From NCBI GenBank assembly GCA_023014365.1, contig JAEBUN010000001.1:3348001-3412000 (forward strand): a stretch of 64,000 bases of DNA. Reading direction: 5' to 3'. The notes below the pieces were generated by a model. That model searched no databases. It saw only the letters and a program-made list of their open reading frames with translations, and had not been told where the DNA came from. This DNA comes from Lepiota brunneoincarnata. Lineage: Eukaryota; Basidiomycota; Agaricomycetes; Agaricales; Agaricaceae. Made by a program: the position numbers and the translations under genes. Position 1 is the stretch's first letter; the number at the start of each line of letters is the position of its first letter. Shown here one piece after another: positions 21,827 through 31,815 of the stretch.

Positions 21827-22935
21827 AGGGTTCGAGGAAGGAGCCGGCTCTGAAGAAGAAGGTCGCCTTCGCCAGAGGACAGACTCCTGAGGACGCGTCG
21901 GATTCCGAGCAATCAGAAGAATCAGAAAATGAGGAAATAGGGCAGACAACGGAGAAACCAATGCGTGCCGCAGCAGGAGAATTACCATATAGAAATGTGA
22001 AACCACTGTGCCCGGTCGTTGAGGTACCACCACTACCTGTCAGAAGGATGGAACCATCCAAGAAGGAGCCTGCGTATAAGCACCAGGCCCCTATAGAGAG
22101 GAATGTTGATGTTGAGGAAGTACTCAGCAGGGTATTGAAGCGAGAAGCCTCAGTATCGCATGGAGAACTCTTGGCCTTGTCACCGATATACAGGAATGCT
22201 TATAGAGAGCGCATTATGAGAAAACGGGTACCCACGAGTCAAAGCTTAATAGCAGGAGTAGGGCCTGGGGACGATAATACAGAAGATATAGAGATTAATA
22301 GTGGGCCAGTACAAGTCATGATAACGGAGTTGGCAGATGGCTCTCGGAAGTATGATACGGTGCTCCGAGAAGGCTCGGCAACCCAAGCCTGGGTAGCTCA
22401 GGATCCAATCATGCAGTACTTGGAGTCACTGTCCCGAAGAGACAGGGGACGGCAAGTGTTTATTGCGAAAGAATGCAAGTCGTTGAGAGTAGTGCCAACT
22501 CTGATAAATGGGATTTGGCAGGAAGAGGCCTTGCTAGATAGCGGGTCACAGATCGTCTCCATGAGTCAGGAAGCGGCGATTGCATGTCAAGTTTCTTGGG
22601 ACCCAGATACTACGATAAATTTGCAGAGTGCGAATGGGCAGGTTGAAAAGACTTGTGGATTGGCAAAGAACGTAGGCTTTACCTGCGGGGGCGTCACAAT
22701 CTATTTGCAAGTTCACATCGTTCGTAGCCCCACGTATCGAGTACTCCTGGGACGACCCTTTGATGTAATGATGGCTAGCGAAGTCAGGAATAGCGCCAGT
22801 GGCGAGCAAACCTTGGTTATTACGGACCCAAATACCAGAGAAAGGGCTGTGTTACCAACTTATGCTCGAGGAGAGTATAATCCTCCTAAGCTTAGGGAAA
22901 ACAGTCAAAATTTTCAAGAAACCTCGATGAGTTGA
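21739..22935 (+). CDS. pro: Aspartic protease region (pro) in -1 frame to gag
   Basis: An open frame overlapping gag by 88 nt in the -1 frame, with no ATG near its start, so it is expected to be made by frameshifting; I see no canonical slippery heptamer in that overlap. The catalytic motif is LLDSGSQIVSMS near 22533-22570 (DSG form), and the downstream flap-like segment YRVLLGRPFDVM near 22736 fits the ILGRPF motif of retroviral-type proteases. It would cleave Gag-Pol. It ends at TGA 22933-22935, overlapping pol. Confidence 0.8.
   Translation, partial: WFDGWYALGKPVFGHQEWCEDLELGVRFLKGSRKEPALKKKVAFARGQTPEDASDSEQSEESENEEIGQTTEKPMRAAAGELPYRNVKPLCPVVEVPPLPVRRMEPSKKEPAYKHQAPIERNVDVEEVLSRVLKREASVSHGELLALSPIYRNAYRERIMRKRVPTSQSLIAGVGPGDDNTEDIEINSGPVQVMITELADGSRKYDTVLREGSATQAWVAQDPIMQYLESLSRRDRGRQVFIAKECKSLRVVPTLINGIWQEEALLDSGSQIVSMSQEAAIACQVSWDPDTTINLQSANGQVEKTCGLAKNVGFTCGGVTIYLQVHIVRSPTYRVLLGRPFDVMMASEVRNSASGEQTLVITDPNTRERAVLPTYARGEYNPPKLRENSQNFQETSMS
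22908..22914 (+). promoter_or_regulatory. Candidate -1 frameshift heptamer between pro and pol
   Basis: A|AAT|TTT read in the pro frame is AAATTTT, matching X-XXY-YYZ (X=A, Y=T). It lies inside the 40-nt overlap of the pro frame (ends 22935) and the pol frame (open from 22896), and slippage by -1 moves exactly into the pol frame. No downstream pseudoknot was worked out. Confidence 0.55.
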
Positions 22936-24089
22936 CTGAGGGACAAGGAGAGGTGGCTTGTATAATAGACTATGATGATGAGAAGGGCCCTGTCGTCACA
23001 CAAACACTAAGCTTAGCAAAAGGAAGCTTCTCAGAGGCCGAGCTACAGCTAATGTTCATTGACCAAGTCATACGCGATGAGGACTGCCCACAGGAAGATA
23101 AAGCAACGGCGTTATTGTGCCTAGGATGCATAGCCAACGCGCAGGGCACAGAGGACCAGGGAATAACTGTCTTCGAAACAGAAGAAGATGACAAAGATAC
23201 GGTACAATGCCTGGCTGGGAAGAAATATAAACCAGTAGCCTTAAAAGTGAGGCCAGTGTTGGGTGATCTACCGGAGAGATTCAGGATAAAACGAGAAATA
23301 AAAGGGGACCCACTGGCAGAAATGCCTGAGCTTAGCGTGCATCCTCCAGAGTTTGTCCCAACAGGCAGATATACGGAGGAGCGTAAGCTTAAGCTGGACG
23401 AAGCCCATGCAGGGGATTTCTTGTGGCCAGAGGAAAGAAAGCTGATGCACCACATCATGATGCTTCAAGAAAAGGCATTCACCTGGACAGATGAGGAAAA
23501 GGGATGTTTTAGGGAAGATTTCTTCCTGCCGATCGAGATACCGACGGTAGAACATACTCCGTGGGTTGAGAAACCCATTCCGATTCCACCAGCGATCTAT
23601 GATGAAGTTTGTGCCATTATAAAGAGAAAGATTAGTGCTGGTGTATACGAGCCGTCGAACTCATCCTATAGATCCAGATGGTTCTGTGTGGTGAAGAAAG
23701 ATGGGAAAAGTTTGAGACTGGTACACAGCTTGGAACCGCTGAACAAAGTGACGATAGCGTATTCAGGACTGCCACCAGCAACAGAAGATTTGGCAATGCA
23801 CTTCGCAGGCAGAGCTTGCGGAGGCATTCTGGATCTATATGTTGGCTATGACGAACGACTGTTAGCTGAGTCGTCTCGGGACTTAACAACGTTCCAGACG
23901 CCTTTTGGAGCGCTACACTTAGTGACATTACCCATGGGATGGACCAATTCAGTGCCTATATTTCATGAGGATGTAACAGCGATCCTAACCAGTGAGATAC
24001 CAGAATACACGATGCCGTACATAGATGATGTACCTATCAGAGAACCCAAAACTAGATATGAGCTGCCAGATGGCACGGAAGAGATGCTG

Positions 24090-24752
24090 TGTCATATCCA
24101 CACCAAACCTAGAGCTTAACCATTAGGCTTCGGCTTCTCGACTCCACGTGTGCTCCACACGACAACCCTATGCCCTCCGACTCGGCCCCGACTGGCTCCG
24201 ACTGCAACCCTTCGCCCCGATCACGCGACCTACCTCTACACGTGCCACGATCACCTGACCCTCGGTGCTCCCATTGTTCAGTTCTCCATTCTCCGTCCGT
24301 AATCAGAATACATTACCAGTCTCCATACCCGTACCGGTCTCCATTCCATTCGAAATTATTCGTAATCCGCTTGTAACCATATGGGTCTCCGCTTCGCTCC
24401 GCACGTAGTCAGTACGAGTCATAATTCGTCGAGCTAGTAGTATATATACCGTAGGCACTTGGCTTGTACTCCTCAGTCTGATAATCGAATCGAGCAGCGG
24501 ACCAGCTCCCTATTCCATATCCTCTCCTCTCTTCTGCCTCGCTCCGCTTCGGCTCCGACTTCCTGAAATACGGACTAGGACAGTAGGAGGGCACAGCACA
24601 TAAGCTGAGGCCGCAAGTCCAACCCCCCGCCCGACGTACTCTGCCTCGGTCCCGAAGTCTACGTACTGACTTCGCCCTGTCCCCCGGTTACCTTATACCA
24701 AGGATACCACCCCGACCCTCCGCTTCGGTCCCGACCCGCACCGGCTCTAACA
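24090..24752 (+). mobile_element. Solo LTR (family D) inside RT, 663 bp
   Basis: Starts TGTCATATCC and ends GGCTCTAACA (TG...CA). Flanks are TGCTG (24085-24089) and CGCTG (24753-24757), a 5-bp duplication with one mismatch. A second copy lies at 60063-60723. A TATA-like tract, TATATATAC, occurs near 24433. The LTR splits the RT just after the YIDD box; precise removal restores the frame, so it arrived after the gypsy element and has lost its internal region by LTR-LTR recombination. Confidence 0.9.
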
Positions 24753-27425
24753 CGCTGAAAGAAAACCCAGGGATCCGACGATTTGTATGGGAACACATGC
24801 AGACGGTCAATAGGATTCTACAGAGGATGAAATACGTAGGAGGAACCTTCTCTGGGCCCAAGACGACTATCTGCGCTGATGAAATCACTGTAGTGGGTTT
24901 TGAATGCTCTTATAAAGGACGGTTGCCTGCCACAGACACCATTGGGAAGATATTAAGATGGGGGGATTGCGAGAATGTCTCCGAGCTAAGGGGTTTTCTA
25001 GGAACAGCTACGCGCTGCAGGAATCATATCCCGAAGTTCATAGCCATTGCTGCACCTTTATACGAAAAGCTTAAGAAAGGGCAAGAGTTTGAATGGGGAG
25101 AAAATGAACGGAAAGCACAGCAGGAGCTGAAAGATGCGATTCAACGCTGTTTCCTGACCAGGAACCCCGAATTCCCGAGTAAACAACCCATAGTAGTAGC
25201 CGTGGATACCTCATGGAGGGCGGTGGGATACTACATATATCAGCGAGATGGAGAAGACGCTAAGCTTATACATTATGCGAAGTTTGGGTCAATATTGTTG
25301 GACGAGAGACAGCAGAGGTATTCTCAGCCCAAGCGAGAGCTATGCGGCTTAAGAATGGTGCTGGAACAGGAGAAATATTTGTTGTGGGGATCGAGAAATC
25401 TAGTAGTGGAAACAGACGCGAAGTTTCTCTTTGGGATGTTAAACAACCCAGGAAAACTCCCGAACGCTACTGTAAACCGTTGGGTGGACTTCATTAGATC
25501 GTTCCACTTCACGCTAGTACACAAAGAAGGAAAGACATTTGGGCCGGATGGACTGTCCAGACAACGTTACTATCCCGGTGATGAGACAGCCCGTCGTTTC
25601 GACGACGGATCCGAGGACGAGGGAGAGGAGTTCGAGTTGATCAAAGGAGATCCGGGGGCTGCAGATCCGTTACCCTTGGAAGCCTTCTGTGATGAGATCG
25701 ACAGTCGCTCTGGCTTCTACTAGGGTCTGGCGCGTGATGTGTATGATTTTGAGTATGAGCTGGATCAAGCTCGGGAAGAGTACTTGGATGAACAACAGGC
25801 TAAGCTTAGGGTTATAGAACTCCCAGCGTGCCCAGAAAACCACCGACAAGTACTAAGCTTAATGACGGATGTCAGGCTAGTGCCAGATTTCGAAGAGGAA
25901 AAGTTGACCAAGATAGAGGAAGCGTATGATGAATCGCGTAGGACAGATACAGCGTGAATACAAGATGGAAGAATACCCAAAGTCAGGGAATACCTGAAAA
26001 CAGGGGGCAGTAGCGCAGCTGAAGGCTTGGATGAGCCGGATCTGCGTAAGCTTAAGCATATGGTGGAGCATTTCTTCTTGGACGAAGAGGGGAGACTGTA
26101 TAGGATGAGCCCTAGCAGTCAGCATCAGCTAGTAGTGGATAAGGAGCAACGTATGTATATGTTGCGAGCCAGCCACGACTTCCTAGGACACAGGGGAATA
26201 TACGCAACCACTAAGCTTATAACGCAGAGGTTCTGGTGGCTGGAAGTTGAAGGAGACGTAACTTGGTATGTGCAATCGTGCCATCTATGCCAGCAACGAC
26301 AAAAGGCGATCATCGAGACGCCGCCAATAGTAATGCCCACGCCGTCGATATTCCAAGTGCTACATGTGGACACACTACATATGACGCCAAGTTCTAATGG
26401 GTGTAGTTATATTGTGCATGGAAGGTGTGGACTGTCGTCCTGGATGGAGGCAAAAGCTTTGAGAAAAGAGAATGCTAGTTCGATTGCGCAGTGGTTATTT
26501 GAAGATATCATTTGCAGATGGGGCTGTATAGTGAAGATTGTCACGGACAACGGTTCTCCATTTAAGAAAGCTGTTCGATGGCTGGAAGAAAAATATGGGA
26601 TAAAAGGAGTAACAATATCTCCTTACAATTCCAAAGCGAACGGGATTATTGAAAGAGCCCACTGGGATGTGCGGCAAATGTTGTACAAAGCTACAGATGG
26701 AGATGTCAAAAAGTGGTATTGGCACCTACCGCACGTTATGTGGGCAGATCGGATAACCATTAGAAAAGGAATGGGGTGTTCCCCGTACTTTCTGGTAACC
26801 GGAGCGCACCCGACGCTACCTCTGGATGTCAAAGAGGCCACTTGGCTAGTACAACTACCAAATAAGTACTTAACCACGGCCAAGTTAATAGGATACCGAG
26901 CTCAGGCTTTGGCAAAACATGTTCGGCATGTTGAGGAGGTGCGTCAGCGTGTTTCAGACACTAAGCTTAGCAAGGCTTGGGAGATGGAACAACAAGCAGC
27001 GCATAAGATAAAAGATTATCGCTTCGGCCCAGGAGATTTAGTATTAGTGAGAAACACAGCTATAGAGAGCTCAGCAGACAGGAAGATGAAACCCAGGTAT
27101 CTAGGACCCATGGTGGTCATATCTAGATCGAAGGGAGGATCATATATCCTGGCAGAGTTGGATGGCTCTGTATGGTAGAATAAAGTGGTGGCGTTCAGAG
27201 TAATTCCCTACTTAGCCAGAAAACATATGCCGTTGCCGCTGGAGTTACAAGAGTTGTTAGATCTGTCACCAGAGGGACTGAAGACCCTGGAGGAGACTAC
27301 TGAGGATGAGCCTAGTGACAGATGGGAGCCAGAAGAGTTGGAGGGATAGAAAAAACCTGATATTGTGGACAGAACTATCTACTTATCGAAGGAAAACTAT
27401 CCTGGGGACTGTAAAAGCGTTAAGC

Positions 27426-28772
27426 TTAAGCGGGGGAGGACTTGTCCAAGTCGGAAAGGTTGCGCAAAAGGCTTTTGAGACGGATGCGCTCTTGAATGAG
27501 GAATTGGAACCTTTTTAAGTTGGCTTCGAGCGAGGGAATAGCATCGATGAAGTCCCGGCTGAGCGAATTGAGGTCGCATTTGACTGACCAAGCGTCGTCA
27601 CCGCGAGATTCGGATTCGTACTCGTCACGAGAGTGAGACAGGAGGTTTTGGAGTTCCTGGAGCAAACGAGCTGCCTGGGAGAAGTGTCAGTACCGTTAAG
27701 CTTAGCAAAGAGAAGTGAGAAATTGCCCACCAGATAAGCCCACAAAGGTGCGCTCATCGGAAGCAGACTCGGTACGGGTGCGCTTGGCAGTATTGGCGCT
27801 GGCTTTGGCTAGAACCTGTTCAGCCCGGACATAACAGCAGTGTTTAGTGTTCATATTGGGAACTTGACAATAGGAAAGAAGACAGACGGTGCCTTTAGAC
27901 GATGAGGACTTTTTGACGGTCTCCTAAAGAGGGAGGAAGTCAGAATCAGTAGTTGGGGGGAGTGGAGCTGGCGCACCACGTCGGAGGTAGACAAACGACG
28001 CTTGCGATAAGGCGAGACTACACGAACCTCTTCGACGATAGCTTGAGAGACCTCCTCATCGACCATCATGTCCTGGAGGCAAGTGATTATCTCAGCCAAT
28101 GTAATAGGTTGAGAAGCAGCTATATTACCGTGTCAGCACCAGTTGCTCAGGAGTTGGAAGCACTGGGCATACTCTCAGCAAGCTCGGTATCGGTGTCTAC
28201 CACAACAGCAGCAGAGACAGGGGCCTTGCGACCTTTGCGAGGCTAAGCTTATACATGAGGAGACGATTGGAGCCAAAAGAACGCTAAGCTTACACGTTTG
28301 GGGACAGCAGAGCCTTCGGCAATGTTGGAGGAAGTAGAGCCAGTCGTGGACGATGGGTTCTGAGCCTCTTCGGTCCTGGATTTGTGGGATTCTTTGGAAC
28401 GAACGCGATTAATGCGGCTACAGCATTCAGAGAGCGCCTTATAGATTGTGGGCATCTCATAAGACGAATGGTAGTTGTTTTGGTAAATTTCGTAGAGCTT
28501 GCGGATACGGAAGACGTAGTCCTGGTTGACATGAAGCTTGATAGCCTCATTATCCTCCGATAACGCTTCAATATAAGCAGACTAGAAATGATTTGGAAAC
28601 GGCGAGAGAAGCATGGAAAGAGTAGACATACCCCAGGGGCGTCGAACGCAAGGAGAGCCTTCTCGACGAGGGGACGAGCGACTTGGCCGTTTTGCAGGCG
28701 CTGAAGACGACCTTTGGCGTTGCTGATGAGATCGTCAAGCTCAACCTGGAGATGGGGGATAGAAGAAGCCAT
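27426..28772 (-). CDS. Cargo gene A: antisense six-exon gene, 356 aa
   Basis: I do not recognise the family. Exons: 28772-28632, 28581-28294, 28242-28173, 28119-27977, 27923-27744, 27674-27426. The five introns are 50, 51, 53, 53 and 69 nt with GT/AG ends; introns 3-5 show branch-like CTGAC motifs, and phases agree to give 356 codons ending in TAA. The N-terminus MASSIPHLQVELDDL is helical; a basic patch PKRPRKGRKAP spans the exon 2/3 junction; cysteines cluster in exon 5 (CLLSYC, HCCY); the C-terminus looks like coiled coil (LLQELQNLLSHS, LIQERIRLKSLL). Intron 2 begins GTAAGCTTAG and ends TAAGCTTAG, and the stop codon lies in another TAAGCTTA. It lies between pol and gene B, antisense, converging on pol. 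The exon 4 donor (GTGCGC) and exon 5 donor (GTGGGC) are the weakest calls. A nuclear or regulatory role is only a guess. Confidence 0.7.
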
Positions 28773-29046
28773 TTTCTTGCGAAGGGTGTCTGCTAGAATG
28801 AGACATCGCTCCCTCGCTTTTATAAGAAAAGGCCGTAGGCAGCAATGACGAATCATAACGAGTGGATGAAGAGCACCCTCCACCCTAAGCTTATGACCTG
28901 AGGGGCCTAGGAAACCTGTAATCTTGAGTAGCCAGCCTTCGACAGACTTGCTGAACCACAGTTGCCTTATTAGGTAACATGTCGCCAGGGTCTCGCGGTT
29001 ATCAGTGTGCACAGGGATTCTGATGGAACGGTGAGGGCACCGATTT

Positions 29047-29067
29047 CAATTTGGCTAGGGGGAGATG
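29047..29067 (+). repeat. Internal duplicate of the polypurine tract
   Basis: The sequence tttggctagggggagatg matches the PPT and LTR start at 31800-31817 (tttggttagggggagatg) with one mismatch; the match extends a few bases to the left (caa). It lies in the 0.69-kb gap between the two antisense genes. In position it resembles a central PPT, or the scar of a cargo-capture recombination. The sequence after it is not LTR. Confidence 0.65.
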
Positions 29068-29457
29068 GGTCCCAAGGGGCGTTTCAGTTTGACAGTTTGA
29101 CGCGAGCTTTTTCGCAAGGAGCTTTTTCGAACAGCGTGGACAGGCTGGTTCAGGCTTGTAAGTAAACCGGAGCGGATGAGCCGGGTCACTACGCGTTGCG
29201 GGTCACGGCGTGCTGAGATGTCAATAAACATCACTGATAGATCAGAGAGGCATATAATGAGTATATAAGTGACTGGCAACCTAAACTAGCTTAGGAGTCT
29301 TCCAGGAGGTCTTTAGCTTAGCTTTAGGAGATGACAAGAAAGTCAAAAACAGTTTAGCTTAACTCAGTAGGAGACAAGGAACAACAAGATGACTATTGGG
29401 ATGTATATACATGACAAGATTATATACTACATCCAAGAAGTAAACTAGGCGCAGAGA

Positions 29458-31488
29458 TCACTCAAGGTCTTCTAGAACAGACTCCGGATCCTGAGTCATC
29501 AGGAAAGCGAGGAAGAGAAGCGATTTGAGCTCCTCGAATTCCTCGTATGTCGGGACCCCCGGAAAGTTGTTGGCGAACTCAAAGAACGCCCAAACGTCTT
29601 CAAGGGAGTCGGCCATACCCATCTCTACAAAAGCCACGTCGTTACCGTCCAAGGCAGTCCTGGTAGCTTGCATCTCCTGGACGAATTGATAAACTACACG
29701 GCGGTGGTGAAACGCCGAAGCCTCGTAAGCGACGCGGTTCGCCTCCAGGCTGACCAAGCTAGAGGACACAACACGCGCAAACGCGGCCAGATCTAGAAAA
29801 ATAAAGAGAATAAGAAAAGGGAAAAATAGTGAACAGAGAAACTTACGGTATTCACTGGTCAGTGAGGATGTGACCAGGGCGTTTGCAATGCCGGCCGAAA
29901 CCCGGGGATGGTCCGCGAAGGTACAAGGGTAGTTGTACAAGTCGCAGCTGCGACACTTCTTACCCTTGCCCAGAGGCTCGCACTCCAACTTACGAGCAGC
30001 GCAAGAAGGACACCGAGACCGAGGTGGCACGTACTGGAGCAGATGTCAAAGCCGTCAGTAAGGAACCACGAGAAAACTTGGAGAACGTACCGAAAGCTGG
30101 CTAGCTGCCAGCAGCCTAGGAAAGTCCTCACAAAAGAGCGGGACTGGGTGCCGGTATCCATGGTCCCGAATAATTTCGGCCTCAGAGCGCCGAACGCGAG
30201 CCCGGGGAACGTATTTCTTCGTCCGCGTGTTGGAACTCTTCTTGGACGAAAGGACGCGTTGTTGACGCAACGGGCCAGCATGAGGGGACTCTTGAGGGAT
30301 CTCCGGAACCACCGGGCTAGGCAAACGAGAAAGGACGGGGGTCGGAGAAGCTAAGAACGCGTCTTGAAAAACAAAAGTCGGTTCTTGAGGGGCAGGCGAA
30401 GGCTCCAGAAGGAGCTCCAAATCTGGAGAAGGAGAAATCTCCACGGCGCTTGCGGGAGACGCGACTGGAGCGCCAGCTAAGTGAGGTGGTGATGGTGTTG
30501 GGCACCTAGGCGAAGCCAGCACCTGTTGCCCATCCAGAGAAGAGGACCAGCTAAAGATTTTGAAGAGGTCGGCTTGAGAGATCTCAGGGACTGGAGAACG
30601 CGATGACGAGTTAGAACCCGCCAGGAATAAGGGGAGAGGGGGCGGCGTCAATGATTTCGCCCTCTGTTTGCCTTTAAAGGCAGCTGGTATACGCGCTAAA
30701 GCAGAAGTCAGCGGAAAGAACAAATATATCGTGAAAAACGACTAAGCTTACGCGTTGAAGTAGCAGAAGAGAGTACGGGGGAAGAAGGCCGGTTTGTTGA
30801 AGGGCCCGGCACCTCCGAACCTGATGCAATACCCAAGGGAGGGAGCACCAGCGAGTCTTCCTCGTCCAGGGTGCGCAGAGAGACGGCGAGAGGGGGCAGC
30901 GACATTGAACTGGACGAAGCCTCTGTGGATAATCCACCAGAGGGCCCGCCAACGGGGATACCTGACGAGGGTTCTGCGGAAAATCCGGCAGAGCGCTCGT
31001 CGGTTGGATTGCACAACGACGCGATGGAAATCACGCGTCTTGGCACTGGAGCGTACAAAGGAGAGGCCGGCGGAGGAGTTGGTTCATGGGGTGGAGAGTA
31101 TGGTGGAGGAGGGGTCCTTGCCACACCCACCTGACAATTTCCGCGAGCTCCTCGAGCTCCTCGCCCTCCTCTAGCCCTCCTAGTACGCGGTGCTGGTGGT
31201 TCCCATTGAGGTAGGAGGTTGCGACGTGCTGGGAGGCGAATAGTGAGACCTAAAAGTAGAGAAAACATAAGTAAAGACAACGAGAACAGGGGAAAACGCG
31301 ACTTACGTTGCGCGATCGATGATGAAGGCGTGCCTTGGGAAGCCGTTGAGGCGTTGCTCAGCCCAGGGTAGCCTGAAAACAGTGTTAAGAAAACAGACAA
31401 AACTGTAACTCGAACTCTACTTACTGGAAGAAGAGTCCGAGTCCTCCTCGTAGCAAGCACGTTTGCTGCTGTGCATGTTTCTGTCCAT
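29458..31488 (-). CDS. Cargo gene B: antisense six-exon Zn(II)2Cys6 protein, 584 aa
   Basis: Exons: 31488-31425, 31372-31307, 31249-30752, 30695-30091, 30033-29847, 29792-29458. Introns are 52, 57, 56, 57 and 54 nt with GTAAGT, GTAAGT, GTAAGC, GTACGT and GTAAGT donors and CTGAC-like branch sites in introns 3 and 4. The exons sum to exactly 585 codons including TGA. The protein is Ser/Pro-rich and disordered over residues about 45-400 (ARTPPPPYSPPHEPTPPP), with a basic stretch (RVRRSEAEIIR). At residues 419-448 it has C-x2-C-x6-C-x8-C-x2-C-x6-C, a perfect fungal binuclear zinc cluster, known in this family for DNA binding. The last 110 residues are acidic and helical with a VYQFVQEMQ core. The cluster sits far from the N-terminus, which is unusual for classic regulators. 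Intron 3 starts GTAAGCTTAG. There are no stops or frameshifts although pol is broken. Confidence 0.8.
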
Positions 31489-31806
31489 TGTTGATAGAAG
31501 TGAGCGTTGAAAAGTGAATATGCGAGCACAATAGACGAGTAAGAAGTGAGAGGGAGAACGAAGGAGATGAAACAAGACCTTGGGACATTTAAAAGACCCA
31601 ATAAAGAGATAAAAATTTAAGCTATAGCAACAAGAAGTTGATCTATACATTTAAACTCAGTGACATGACATCATTCTGAAATAAGCTTAGCGAAAGTGCG
31701 CTACCCTCGAAGCTGGTGAACGTTCTAGACCATAGAGCGCGTCAGAGAGACTCAGATACTGCGAATTTGAAGGAGATAATGACTGAGGACAGTCAGCAAT
31801 TTGGTT

Positions 31807-31815
31807 AGGGGGAGA
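31807..31815 (+). promoter_or_regulatory. Polypurine tract
   Basis: AGGGGGAGA ends immediately before the TG of the 3' LTR, the expected position for plus-strand priming in LTR retrotransposons. Confidence 0.85.

Larger units (their letters stand above)
22896..27349 (+). pseudogene. pol: pol (RT, RNase H, integrase), interrupted
   Basis: One frame in -1 to pro. RT spans about 23400-24860, with the YIDD box at 24018-24029; it is split by the solo LTR at 24090-24752, and after removing that LTR plus one 5-bp repeat the frame continues exactly (EEML then KENPG). RNase H starts near 25195 (VVAVDTSW). The integrase zinc region HDFLGHRG...CHLCQQR lies near 26166-26300 and the catalytic triad is HVDTLH (about 26364), VTDNG (about 26541) and IIERAHW (about 26644), consistent with DD35E. 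A GPY/F-like module ([10 protein letters not shown]) lies near 27091. In-frame stops are TAG 25721, TGA 25955 and TAG 27176, each explicable by one C-to-T or G-to-A change. No chromodomain was seen. The RT-RNase H-integrase order places it in Ty3/gypsy. Confidence 0.9.

Noticed and set aside
27851..28099. Cargo gene A ending at TGA 28147 as a 174-codon protein
   Set aside because: A 53-nt intron with GTATGC donor, CTGAC branch and TAG acceptor (28172-28120) removes that stop, and four further exons keep the frame to 356 codons. The short form remains possible by intron retention.
29066..29457. An old LTR after the internal polypurine tract
   Set aside because: The TG after the tract is present, but the following sequence shows no similarity to the element's LTR.
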